DNA of 64,000 nucleotides from contig CAZRCZ010000008.1 of assembly GCA_964598765.1 (NCBI GenBank), forward strand, positions 1-64,000, given 5' to 3'. The translations under genes and the position numbers were made by a program. The notes below the pieces were generated by a model. The model was not told where the DNA came from, did not search any database, and was given only the letters and a program-made list of their open reading frames with translations. Of the stretch, positions 1-8,595 are shown piece by piece. Source of the DNA: CAZRCZ01 sp964598765 (GTDB lineage: Bacteria; Sumerlaeota; Sumerlaeia; MVZB01; JAJFLK01). Position 1 is the stretch's first letter; each line of letters starts with the position of its first letter.

Positions 1-792
1 ATCCACCAAACTGGAGCCGGAAATCGTGCGCGAAGTGTCCTGATGGGGGTCTACGGGAGCCGACGCGCCATGCGTGACCTTGAGAGTCTCGGCTTCGTTA
101 AACGCACAACGGAGCCGGGCGCGGACCGCCTGCGTCATGGAATTGCCGCCGATGGGGATTTCGCGCGAGAAACGGGAAACGCCCTTGTGGTAAATCGCGA
201 TGCCGGTGACGTCGCCGCCGATGTTGATCAGCGCGACGCACTCATTATTAGCCGCGCCGTAATTGGCCTCAAAGCAATTAAGGAACGCGAAGGAATCCAC
301 ATCCACGATTTGGGGGGTCAATCCGGCGGAGCGGATAAGGGAGACGTGGCTCTCGACCAAATCCTTCTTGGCGGAGACGAGGAGAACGTCCAGCTTCTCG
401 GCGTCGTAGGCGTTGACGCCAAGGATCATGGAATCCAAATTCACTTCATCCAACCGGAAGGGGATGTATTCCTCGGCTTCCCATTGGAGCGCTTTTTTCA
501 ACTCATCCTCGGGCATCTTGGGGAGTTGCAAATATCGAACGATGATGGATTCGCCGCTGACGGCGGAAACGGTGCTCTTGGCGGTGATTCGGGCTTCGGC
601 GACCGCCCGCTTGATGGCGTCGGCCTTGGCTTTATTTTGTTGTTCGGGGTCGGCGGGACGCTCGCCGCCCGGATAGATTGTAGCCGCGCCTATTTTCTCC
701 AACTCGTAGGAATCTCCGGCGGGTCGAAGCTGGGCCACCTTGACGCTGGTGGCTCCGATGTCCACCCCAATCCATGTTTTGGAACCTAACAT
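1..792 (-). CDS. pilM: Type IV pilus assembly protein PilM (actin-like ATPase), 3' end beyond window
   Basis: Reading the minus strand from the ATG at 792 gives 264 codons with no stop, running off the left edge. The N-terminus MLGSKTWIGVDIGATSVKVA is the actin-type phosphate-1 motif. The segment LQLPKMPEDELKKALQWEAE, then EYIPF, is the hallmark PilM stretch. A second nucleotide-binding motif, INIGGDVTGIAIYHKG, and GNSMTQAV follow. PilM is the cytoplasmic actin-like protein that binds the PilN tail and links the type IV pilus or secretion motor to the PilN/PilO inner-membrane complex. The pilNO genes would be expected just outside the window. The start was chosen because it gives the canonical PilM N-terminus. 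Identity is secure from motifs; the C-terminal third is not visible. Confidence 0.93.
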   Translation of the reverse strand, partial: MLGSKTWIGVDIGATSVKVAQLRPAGDSYELEKIGAATIYPGGERPADPEQQNKAKADAIKRAVAEARITAKSTVSAVSGESIIVRYLQLPKMPEDELKKALQWEAEEYIPFRLDEVNLDSMILGVNAYDAEKLDVLLVSAKKDLVESHVSLIRSAGLTPQIVDVDSFAFLNCFEANYGAANNECVALINIGGDVTGIAIYHKGVSRFSREIPIGGNSMTQAVRARLRCAFNEAETLKVTHGASAPVDPHQDTSRTISGSSLVD

Positions 793-1209
793 TCGCCTTG
801 TTCTCCCGTGCGCTGATCCGGCACTTTTGCGTCCTTTTTCATTCGTCCAATGTAATTAACGGTAAAGACCCCACGCAAGTTTAGCCTTATATGCATGAAG
901 CCAAGCCGGAATTTCAAGGACTTTTGACAGGGAGCGATTTTTGAATCGCGCCGGGCGATTCAAGACCCGCAGGTTCCCAAAACGGAAAACCGAACCCTGC
1001 CCCTTCGAATTCACCCCAACGCACACCGGGCGGTGAAATCGGCATTACTATTCATTTCCGGCAGGGGATTGTCAAGCGGTGATGGAAAAAAAGATGTTCC
1101 TTGATTAAAAACGAGAGTGGCGAGCGATCCGCGAGCGGAAGAACCAAGGACGCGAAGCCCCTAACCAACCTCAAGCAAAGGCGCAAAGTCCCCCGACGAC
1201 GGGTTTGAC

Positions 1210-1238
1210 TTGAGGACGCGCGAATTTTCCCCTATACA
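1210..1238 (+). promoter_or_regulatory. Predicted sigma70-type promoter for the RDD gene
   Basis: TTGAGG (1210-1215) and TATACA (1233-1238) are separated by 17 bp, which puts a start near 1245 and a leader of about 35 nt before the ATG at 1280. This is the only convincing signal in the 487-bp divergent gap between pilM and the RDD gene. The rest of the gap holds a 6-bp hairpin with a TTTG loop (934-949) and no coding potential that I trust. Confidence 0.45.
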
Positions 1239-1279
1239 TGAGCGGCGAATTTTGCGACCACGGCTTTTGACCCCTCGAC

Positions 1280-2608
1280 ATGGCGGATAATCCACAGCTT
1301 CCCTTGCCTTCCACCGCGACCCGGCAACCGCGCCCCTTCACGGCGTTCACGCGGCGCGCCCTCGCCTTCATCATTGACGTCGTCCTGATTTACTTCGTCG
1401 GCTACACGCTTCAGATGGGGGCGAGGGAGCCGCTATTGAGGTTGGGACCGCTGTTGCCGTTCCTATCCTCCTGCGGCGCGTTCGCTTATTTTTGGCTCGG
1501 AAACGGACCGGTCGGCCACGGAGCGACGCTGGGCAAGGCCATTCTGAATTTGCACGTCGTCGGCGTCGACGGAAGCCCGCTGGATTTGAAGACGAGCTTT
1601 CGCAGGACCCTGTTTCAACTGCCGCCGATTGCGTGGGCGATCTTTCGTTTGTTCCGCGACGTCTTTGATCTAAACGGCTTGATTCCCTATTTCATCGGTG
1701 ATTTTCTCTCGATGATTTCGCTCACGATCATCTTTACCCATTCCTACAGCGCGGTCACGCATCCGCGCCGCCGGGGATGGCACGACCTTTGGGTCGGTTC
1801 CTACGTCTCGGCGGACCCGACGCCGAAGGATTTTTTCCTCCTTGTGAACGAGCCACCCGACGACCTTATGCGCGTGAGATTAAAGACATATAAGTTCATC
1901 AGCGTCATTTTCTTTTTGCTTGTAGGATTGGTGATGGGGGGACAATTGACTTGGAGCTATCTCAACCCCGCCTTTCTGGCGAGCATGGAATTCACCGGGG
2001 CGATCCGTCCCCACGCCGCCCTTGAGGGGTATCGGTTGGAGGAGGTCGGTTTTGTGTCCGCCGAATCAGGCCAAGATCAGGCCGCCGGAAAATCCAAGCA
2101 AGATCAGTCAAAGGATTCCAGAAAGGCCCCGAAGACGCGTATGCAAACGGCTCCGGAAGATTCAAGAACAACGGCCTCCATGCAAAAGGCGGCTGAGATC
2201 GCCAAGAAGGACAAAATCGTTTTTCGCTATGCCAAGATCTGGGGCGGAGCCTCGCGGGCCGAGATGGATGATCCCAAGCTCAGAGACGAGCTGGAAAAAT
2301 TGAGAAGCGATTGGCATGAGCTTTACAGCCAATTGGGCATGGAACAGCGTCTGTCCAAGCCGCCGGCCAATTATTTCATCGCGCGATTCGACGATCCGTT
2401 TCGGTTCGTGGTTTTTCCTTGGTTCTTTTGGGTGAAACATTTTTGGGTTGCTCACGGGGAAACGGATCCCGCGAGCGGTCCGCTTCATTACGAATGGGTT
2501 GAGCTCGAGCAAAAGGAAGACCAACAACGCAAACCGCAATCCGGAACCGCGCCGGCAAATGCGCTCCCGACGCCCGGCAACATCACGATTCCCACGCCGT
2601 TGAAGTGA
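1280..2608 (+). CDS. RDD family integral membrane protein
   Basis: 442 aa. An RDD domain covers about residues 20-185. FTRRALAFIIDVVLIYFVGY carries the arginine/aspartate pair. The middle element is GHGATLGKAILNLHVVGVDG followed by a conserved RR, and RRRGWHDLWVGSYV closes the domain. A further membrane segment lies near residues 210-230 (FISVIFFLLVGLVMG), then a polar, Lys/Gln-rich region and a C-terminal domain unlike anything I recognise. RDD proteins are poorly understood; some have been linked to ion transport. The extra 200-residue tail is not part of the usual short RDD proteins. The gene stands alone on the plus strand behind a plausible promoter and converges on the M16 gene. Confidence 0.85.
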   Translation: MADNPQLPLPSTATRQPRPFTAFTRRALAFIIDVVLIYFVGYTLQMGAREPLLRLGPLLPFLSSCGAFAYFWLGNGPVGHGATLGKAILNLHVVGVDGSPLDLKTSFRRTLFQLPPIAWAIFRLFRDVFDLNGLIPYFIGDFLSMISLTIIFTHSYSAVTHPRRRGWHDLWVGSYVSADPTPKDFFLLVNEPPDDLMRVRLKTYKFISVIFFLLVGLVMGGQLTWSYLNPAFLASMEFTGAIRPHAALEGYRLEEVGFVSAESGQDQAAGKSKQDQSKDSRKAPKTRMQTAPEDSRTTASMQKAAEIAKKDKIVFRYAKIWGGASRAEMDDPKLRDELEKLRSDWHELYSQLGMEQRLSKPPANYFIARFDDPFRFVVFPWFFWVKHFWVAHGETDPASGPLHYEWVELEQKEDQQRKPQSGTAPANALPTPGNITIPTPLK

Positions 2609-2649
2609 CGGCAGGAATTATCTCGGATTCGTGAAGGTTGTGATCCGCG

Positions 2650-3906
2650 TCATTTCGCTTGGATTGGCGTCAGAATCACGGTGCAGGGATTTGTCCACCA
2701 CTTGTTGGCCGCTTCGATGATTTGTTTCGCCTTGATGCGCTTCAAGTCATCCAGATAACGCGCGTCGTATTCGGCGCCGAGACCGAGGTCTTCCCATCGC
2801 GCCAGATGTCCGGCGCGGCTCATGATGGATTGATGATCCATCAGATATTTTCCCGCGACGTAGTTCTTGGCGCGATTCAAATCCTCGGCGCTGAGGAGAT
2901 TATTCCGAAGGTGTTCGGCTTCAGCGAGGAGGCCCGCTTCGGCTTCTTCCAGACGATCCGGTTGGGTTCCAATGTAAAGCGCCGTATGCCCTCCCAGCCG
3001 AAGAAGCCGCAACATCGAGCCGACGGCATAAGCAAGCGACCGCTCGTCGCGCAGATGGGTGAAAAGCCGTCCGGCGAATCCTTCGCCAAGCGCGGCGCAG
3101 GCCAATCGGAGGGCAAGATGATCCGAGTGCGTCGCATCCGGCGCGCGGAAACCGAGGACGATGAATCCCTGTTCCAGTTCCTTCTTCAGCACGAGTCGTT
3201 CGGATTGAAACGAGGAGGAAGCGTGGACGGCATACCGCTCCGGAGAATTTTTCGGCGCGGTCCATCCGGCGGTCAACTTCTCAAGCTGGGCGCAAAGCGC
3301 GTCAGGTTCCAAATCGCCGCTTGCGACGAACAACATATTCGCCGGATGAAACGTTTGCGAGTGCCATGTCTTGCATCGCTCCGGCGCGATCGCCTGAACG
3401 TTCGCGATTTCCCCCTCGGTCGAGTGGCCGTAGCCGTGGCCGGCAAAAATCCGGCGGAGATACTGGCGATAGGTGAAATCGAACTTTTCATCCTCGATCC
3501 GTTTCAGATACGCCAGAACCGATTGCCGTTCGATTTCCAATTCGGCGAGCTCGAAGACGGGATTGCGGAGACAATCGAAGAAAATTTCGAGCGCGGCGGG
3601 AAAATCATCCGCCGACGATTGGACCGACGCGACCGAGGCGTCCGCGCCGGCCCCGAACGACGTCATCGCCCCGAGCGATTCGGTGTCCAGCGCGATTTTC
3701 GCGGAAGTCCGCCGTTGCGTTCCCCGTTTCAGCATCGAAGCCGTGAACGAAGCCACGCCGATTTCGCCCGGTCCCTCGTCGGTGCTCCCGCGCCGAATCA
3801 ACGCCTGCGCCGAGGCCAAACCTGATCCCCGACGCGGGACAATGATGACCGACATGGGGCCGACGGCGCGGCGAAAGAAGGGGGGATGAGAGTTGGTGGA
3901 TTTCAT
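2650..3906 (-). CDS. M16-family (insulinase-like) peptidase homologue lacking the zinc motif
   Basis: 418 aa. The fold signature of bacterial M16 peptidases is clear: a domain with the RGSTDEGPGEIG entry, NPVFELAELEIERQSVL, the substrate-groove strand FAGHGYGHSTEGEI, FHPANMLFVASGDLEPDAL, and a second domain ending AYAVGSMLRLLRLGGHTALY. At the expected HxxEH position (about residues 50-63) the sequence reads GVASFTASMLKRGT, so both zinc histidines and the glutamate are missing. Such inactive members normally pair with an active M16 protein to close the chamber. No partner lies next to this gene in the window. It probably acts as a processing-peptidase subunit or has a binding role. It lies downstream of the rRNA methyltransferase gene on the same strand. 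Confidence 0.85.
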   Translation of the reverse strand: MKSTNSHPPFFRRAVGPMSVIIVPRRGSGLASAQALIRRGSTDEGPGEIGVASFTASMLKRGTQRRTSAKIALDTESLGAMTSFGAGADASVASVQSSADDFPAALEIFFDCLRNPVFELAELEIERQSVLAYLKRIEDEKFDFTYRQYLRRIFAGHGYGHSTEGEIANVQAIAPERCKTWHSQTFHPANMLFVASGDLEPDALCAQLEKLTAGWTAPKNSPERYAVHASSSFQSERLVLKKELEQGFIVLGFRAPDATHSDHLALRLACAALGEGFAGRLFTHLRDERSLAYAVGSMLRLLRLGGHTALYIGTQPDRLEEAEAGLLAEAEHLRNNLLSAEDLNRAKNYVAGKYLMDHQSIMSRAGHLARWEDLGLGAEYDARYLDDLKRIKAKQIIEAANKWWTNPCTVILTPIQAK

Positions 3907-3930
3907 CGAGGCGGATGGGTAGGCGAAGAA

Positions 3931-3990
3931 AAATTAGGATTAGGATTAAGAGCAAGAGTAAGAGGAAGAGTACGAGAAGGGGACGGGGGC
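3931..3990 (+). repeat. Low-complexity polypurine tract
   Basis: The gap between the M16 and rRNA methyltransferase genes is filled with imperfect AGGATTAGGATTAAGAGCAA and AAGAGTAAGAGGAAGAG-type repeats. A closely similar polypurine tract lies at 10814-10856. No gene or terminator is evident in it. Confidence 0.5.
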
Positions 3991-3996
3991 ATGGGA

Positions 3997-5367
3997 TTAG
4001 GATTTTTTCAGACGCGCGATGGTTTCAATATGATGGGTATGGGGAAACATGTCAATCGGCTGAACGGCGTCAACGGAGTAACCTCCCTCGGCGATGGTGC
4101 GCAAGTCGCGGGCGAGCGTGGAGGGATTGCAGGAGACGTAAAGAAAAACCGGAGCCTGCGCCGAGATCAGCGCGGCGAGCGATTTTTTGTCCATGCCGCC
4201 GCGCGGGGGATCAATGATGACCCGACTGAAATCGCCGGCGACGGCGGAGCGGGCCAACGCCAAACCATCGGACATCGGCGCGGAGATGAAAAGAGCGTTC
4301 GAGAAACCGTTGGCGCGCGCATTGGCGCGGGCATTCCAAATCGCCTCGCGCGAAATTTCGACGCCGACGATTTTTCCAGCGCGATGGGCGCAATGGAGCG
4401 CGATCGCTCCGGCTCCGCAATAGGCATCGAGAATGCGGTCATCCGCGCTTAATTCAGCCATCTCAACGACGGTTTGATAAAGAATCTCGGCGGCGGCGGT
4501 GTTGGTCTGAAAAAAAGCTTCGGGCGAAATGTCGAAGGTCAATCCGTTGACCGTTTCGCGCAAGATCGGATCGCCCCAAAGAAATTTTCGCTCCTCGATC
4601 ACCGCGACCTCCGCGACGCCGCGATTGATCCCCCAGACCAATCCTTGGAACGCGGGACATGCCTCCTTGAGCCGCGCCGCCAAGCCGCCGGGGTTCGGGA
4701 ATTCGCCCTCGGAAGTGATGAGGACGAGGACAATTCCGCCGGTCGTCTTGGAATGGCGCAAGACGGCGTGACGGAGAAATCCCTGATGCGTCCGCTGGTT
4801 GTAGGCGCTCAAGCCGTGGGCTCGCGCAAACTCGCCGAGCGTCTTGAGAATCGCGTCGAACGATCCGGGATGAATCAGACACCGAGGCACTTCCAAAATC
4901 CGGTCGTAACGCTCCGGCAGATGAAATCCCAAGATCGTTTTTCCATCCGGCGCGGAGCCGAACGTGTATTCCATCTTGTTGCGGTAATTCCAAATTTCCG
5001 GCGAGCCGATGATCGGGCGAATCTCCGGCAACGCCAGTCCGCCTAAATGCGTCAGCGTGTCGGCGACTTGCTTTTGTTTCCACTTCAACTGATCTTCATA
5101 GGGCAAATTCTGCCACGCGCAACCGCCGCACGTTCCGAACAGCGGACAAGGAGCCTCGATGCGCCGCTCGGAAGGTTTTTCTATCGCCTCCAAAATCGCT
5201 TGGGCGTGGTTCTTGGCTTTCTTCGTGATTCGCGCGCGCACGCGGTCCCCGGGAACGGCGTGGTCCACGAAAATTACCATGCCGTCCACGCGACCGACTC
5301 CCGCGCCGCCATAAGCGAGGTCCTCGATGTCGAGTGTGACCGAGCTGTTTTTCTTGAGGTCGCTCAT
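3997..5367 (-). CDS. rlmD: 23S rRNA (uracil-5-)-methyltransferase, RlmD/RumA family
   Basis: 456 aa from the ATG at 5367. An N-terminal TRAM domain (about 1-65) precedes an Fe-S cluster region with Cys74, Cys80, Cys83 and Cys163. This is the C-x5-C-x2-C-x79-C spacing of RumA/RlmD-type enzymes. The Rossmann domain has the SAM motif ILDAYCGAGAIALH, then IIDPPRGGMDKKS and the nucleophile segment LYVSCNPSTLARDL. It transfers a methyl group from SAM to C5 of a specific uridine in 23S rRNA or tRNA; target specificity cannot be read from sequence. The start was chosen because its ATG overlaps the upstream stop as ATGA (5364-5367), implying translational coupling to the HEAT-repeat gene, and because it begins just before the TRAM domain. 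Confidence 0.9.
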   Translation of the reverse strand: MSDLKKNSSVTLDIEDLAYGGAGVGRVDGMVIFVDHAVPGDRVRARITKKAKNHAQAILEAIEKPSERRIEAPCPLFGTCGGCAWQNLPYEDQLKWKQKQVADTLTHLGGLALPEIRPIIGSPEIWNYRNKMEYTFGSAPDGKTILGFHLPERYDRILEVPRCLIHPGSFDAILKTLGEFARAHGLSAYNQRTHQGFLRHAVLRHSKTTGGIVLVLITSEGEFPNPGGLAARLKEACPAFQGLVWGINRGVAEVAVIEERKFLWGDPILRETVNGLTFDISPEAFFQTNTAAAEILYQTVVEMAELSADDRILDAYCGAGAIALHCAHRAGKIVGVEISREAIWNARANARANGFSNALFISAPMSDGLALARSAVAGDFSRVIIDPPRGGMDKKSLAALISAQAPVFLYVSCNPSTLARDLRTIAEGGYSVDAVQPIDMFPHTHHIETIARLKKS

Positions 5368-7997
5368 TCGGGGGGAACGGGAGCGGGACCCCGTTTGCCT
5401 CCTCGAATCCAAGCCTGACGCTGGATCATGTATTGTCGTTTGCGGTCGAGGTCGGTCAAAGGAAGTCCGCCGATTTTCATGGCGGGTTCCTTCTTTTCGC
5501 CGGATTCCTCAGAATCTGTTTCCTGCGCGTCATCCACGTTTCTCGCGGGTTCTTCCGGAATCAGAATCGCGCCGTTCAAGCGATGCGCCGTCGCTCCGTC
5601 CGTGATCATTTCCTCGACCTTTCGGCGAAACACGGCGTCATAGGGAGCGCGTTTGGGAAAATGCTTTGTCATGATCTCAATCAGACGTTCCAGCGCGGCG
5701 TCGCCCAAAAGTTTGGGTTCGCTCAGAAGTCCCTCGATCATTGCGCCGTAATCCTTGGAACTCGGAAGGGGATTGACGAAGTGAGCAAGCGCGGTCGCGG
5801 CGGCGTGATATACGATGGCTTCTTTGGATTGCAGGCAGGTGAGAACGGCGGGGAGCGATTCGGGGCGTCGCGCCCGTCCCAAGAGCGCGAGCGCGGCGAC
5901 CTGTTTTTGCGGTTTGGCGAAAAATCCCCCCTTGGCTTCCTTGATCGCCGTCGCAACTTCCTCGCCGGGAATTTCCTCGCGCGGTTCCTCCAGCGACGTT
6001 TCGCGTTTGCCGACCGTTCCGTATTTTCGTTTCATCTCGAAGAGGAACGAGGACGTGTTGTCGCCCGGACTGATGATTTGTCCGGCTTGAACTTGATCGG
6101 CGACGCCCAGCAATACCCGCCGCCCCGCTTCGCCTCCGATCTTTTCGAGAGTAAAAAGCAAGGTGTGGAGCATTTCATCGCGGTCCAGATCGCGCAATTC
6201 GCCCGTAGCGGCGTCGCGGACTTTTTCCTTGAGAAGATACATCTCGCCGGCCGTATCGCTCTGGAGAATGACGGTGCGGACCATCGTCTCCAAAATAGGG
6301 ACGGCTCGCTCGTCGCCGATTTTTTGCATGGCCTCGGCGAACGCCGGCGGTGCGCCGGAAAACTTGCCCGCGTAAGGTTGGGCAAAAGCGAGGATCTCCG
6401 GCAACATTTCTTTTCCCAGACGAGCCAACTCCGCGACCATCGGCTCCCGAAAACCGAGCGGAGAGGCGGACGTCGGGGCTTGATATTGCCCCGTGTCGTG
6501 TCCCAACATCGCGCGCAGAATTTGTTTCGCCCCCCAGACACGATAGGAGCGTTGAAGCTCGTTCGTCTTGGAGGCGAACATTTTCGACGCCGCGAAGTAG
6601 GAAAGCGCCGTGTCGTGCTCTCCGACCGCGCCGATCACTTCGCCGACGATGGCGTCGCGCCACGCCGGATCGAGATCGCGCCCGCGGCCGATCCGCCCTA
6701 ACGCCGTCAGATACATCTTGGCGCGTTTGATTTCCGTCGCCGCCATGACGTTCGGCTTTTTTCCAGCCCCCACAAGCTCGATGAGCGCCGCCTTGCGAAC
6801 TTCTCCTTTGTCTCCGATGCTCTTCATGGATTGGGTCAGTCCGTCGAGGATCAATTGCACGGCGTCGGGATTGGCGATCCGTCCCAGCGCGTCCACGACC
6901 GCCTCTTCCGTGCGCGGGGTCTTCGTTTGTCCGAAAGCTTCCTTCAAAAACGGAACGAAGTCGGTGTGGCGCAACCCGCCCATCATCGGCGCGAACATTT
7001 CGATTCGCCCCTCGCCGTCGGGGGATTGCGCGAGCGCGAGCACTTTCGCGCGGAGCGGCTCGATCTCGCCGATTCTGGCCAATCCGCGAACGGCGGTCAG
7101 TCGCGCGCGCAAACCGAGATCGAGAAACAAACGCGGCTCGACGCCGACCGCCGAGGCGATCAGCGGCGGGTCGCCGGGGGAAAATTCCTTGACGATGTTG
7201 ATCGCGTCAATCAAATCGCCGTCGTTGCCCGACGCCCAACCCGCGCGCAAAACGGCCATGATCTCGCCGATGAAGCGTTGCATTTGTTCCGGCGTCGGCT
7301 CCCCCGCATCCAGTTTGCCCGGGCAAAATTCGCGGATGGCCGCGCACGCCGCGACCCATTCGCGCGTCCATTCGCGGTTGCTTTCCTCCATGCCGCCGCG
7401 ATTCGCCCGGTCCAACGCCGCTTGAAAAACGCCGCGCCAATCAAAGGAGAGAGGTTTGATCGCGCCGCTTTGAACGAGATCGAAGATGACTTTAGCCGAG
7501 CGATCCTTGTCGCGGACCAATCCGGCCAACGCCTCGATGAAATAGCGCGCCAATTTGTCGGTCTCGGCGTCGGATTTGCCGCGGCCGATGAGCGCCGCGC
7601 CGCGCCGCATGGCCGTCGGGGAATCGTTGAGCGTCACCGCCGCCCTTGCCTCGCGCGCCAATCTCTCGCGCGTGACGGCTTCCAATTCGCCGATCCAATG
7701 ATGTGTGCGTTCCACGAGCGGGCGCAGATCGGTCAGGAGGAGCTTGTAAACTTCATCGGAAATCAGCGGGCGGATTAACTCGCAGAATTCAAGCACCGCC
7801 TTGAATGAAAACCGATTATATTCGGCGGCGAGAACGGCGGCCATTTCCCGAACCAACGCTTCCTTTTTGTCCGGCGCGGCTTGAGACGGCTCCTTGAGAC
7901 AGGCCGCGAATCGGGACAAGGCGTTGCGCGCCTGTCCGGCGGCCAGATATTTGCGAACTTCCTGCATGGGCGGGACGACCACTCCCTTCGGTCCCAT
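5364..7997 (-). CDS. HEAT-repeat protein
   Basis: 877 aa, largely helical. Helical-hairpin repeats occur at about residues 320-400 (ARLTAVRGLARIGEIEPLRA; EEAVVDALGRIANPDAVQLI) and about 690-770 (KQVAALALLGRARRPESLPA; AAATALAHFVNPLPSSKDYG). These match the HEAT-repeat pattern A-x2-A-L-x3-G-x2-x-A. No catalytic motif, signal peptide or membrane segment is seen, so a cytoplasmic scaffold is likely. It ends with a Lys/Pro-rich tail. The gene is coupled (ATGA) to the RlmD-type methyltransferase downstream. ATG at 7997 gives a short leader peptide before the helical part; the Met 11 residues in is an alternative start. Specific function unknown. Confidence 0.75.
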   Translation of the reverse strand: MGPKGVVVPPMQEVRKYLAAGQARNALSRFAACLKEPSQAAPDKKEALVREMAAVLAAEYNRFSFKAVLEFCELIRPLISDEVYKLLLTDLRPLVERTHHWIGELEAVTRERLAREARAAVTLNDSPTAMRRGAALIGRGKSDAETDKLARYFIEALAGLVRDKDRSAKVIFDLVQSGAIKPLSFDWRGVFQAALDRANRGGMEESNREWTREWVAACAAIREFCPGKLDAGEPTPEQMQRFIGEIMAVLRAGWASGNDGDLIDAINIVKEFSPGDPPLIASAVGVEPRLFLDLGLRARLTAVRGLARIGEIEPLRAKVLALAQSPDGEGRIEMFAPMMGGLRHTDFVPFLKEAFGQTKTPRTEEAVVDALGRIANPDAVQLILDGLTQSMKSIGDKGEVRKAALIELVGAGKKPNVMAATEIKRAKMYLTALGRIGRGRDLDPAWRDAIVGEVIGAVGEHDTALSYFAASKMFASKTNELQRSYRVWGAKQILRAMLGHDTGQYQAPTSASPLGFREPMVAELARLGKEMLPEILAFAQPYAGKFSGAPPAFAEAMQKIGDERAVPILETMVRTVILQSDTAGEMYLLKEKVRDAATGELRDLDRDEMLHTLLFTLEKIGGEAGRRVLLGVADQVQAGQIISPGDNTSSFLFEMKRKYGTVGKRETSLEEPREEIPGEEVATAIKEAKGGFFAKPQKQVAALALLGRARRPESLPAVLTCLQSKEAIVYHAAATALAHFVNPLPSSKDYGAMIEGLLSEPKLLGDAALERLIEIMTKHFPKRAPYDAVFRRKVEEMITDGATAHRLNGAILIPEEPARNVDDAQETDSEESGEKKEPAMKIGGLPLTDLDRKRQYMIQRQAWIRGGKRGPAPVPPE

Positions 7998-8117
7998 CCT
8001 ACTCCACGATACGGAAAATTTTCATCCGTTTTGAAATGTGATCCGCGCAACCTTTGAATTCCATGTCATCTCCAAACGCCTTGACTCCCCGCGCTCCTTC
8101 ATCAATTCTTGATTTCC

Positions 8118-8576
8118 ATGGCGCAAGAGGAATTCGTCCGGTTCAAGTGCGATCAATTTTCGGCCCGCTTTCCGAAGCGTTTCCTCTACACTCGGACTCA
8201 TTTTTGGCTTTGGGAGGAAAGCGTGGGCGTTTGGCGGATAGGATTGACCAGCGTCGCGACGCGAATGTTGGGGGAAATCGTGGAGTTCGATTTCAAAGTC
8301 GCGCAGGAGGGTCAGATTCAACTCGGCCAAGCAATCGGCTGGATCGAAGGGTTCAAAGCGATCTCGGACATTCACAGTGTCGCGGAGGGAAAATTCGCCG
8401 GAGGGAATCCCATGACGGCTGAAAATTTCGGACTCGTCGGATCCGATCCTTACGGCAAAGGGTGGCTGTACCAAATTCAAGGCGCGCCGGAACCGCAGGC
8501 AATGGATGTTAACGGATACATCGAATATCTGAATCTGATGATGCAGAGGATGAGCGGTGACAATGAATTGGAGTAA
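8118..8576 (+). CDS. Glycine cleavage H-protein-like lipoyl-domain protein (orphan)
   Basis: 152 aa from the ATG at 8118. The core GEIVEFDFKV, then GQAIGWIEGFKAISDIHSVA, is the GcvH fold, with the lysine in EGFKAISD aligning to the lipoylated lysine of ESVKA-type sites. The second hallmark is FGLVGSDPYGKGWLYQI (family: NEDPYGEGWLIKI). GcvH carries the aminomethyl group between glycine cleavage enzymes or passes lipoate between proteins. No gcvT, gcvP or lipoate ligase lies nearby, so a lipoate-relay or non-canonical role is possible. A TTG nine bases upstream would add three residues; the ATG is preferred. It is divergent from the HEAT gene and co-directional with the next gene. Confidence 0.8.
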   Translation: MAQEEFVRFKCDQFSARFPKRFLYTRTHFWLWEESVGVWRIGLTSVATRMLGEIVEFDFKVAQEGQIQLGQAIGWIEGFKAISDIHSVAEGKFAGGNPMTAENFGLVGSDPYGKGWLYQIQGAPEPQAMDVNGYIEYLNLMMQRMSGDNELE

Positions 8577-8595
8577 CCCCGCGAGGTGAATGTGG

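Noticed and set aside
43..789. Plus-strand open frame of 248 codons at the left edge
   Set aside because: It is antisense to pilM, whose motifs are clear on the minus strand.
2659..3825. Plus-strand open frame of 388 codons
   Set aside because: Antisense to the M16 gene; no family features.
5433..6701. Plus-strand open frame of 422 codons
   Set aside because: Antisense to the HEAT-repeat gene; arises from GC-rich codon bias.
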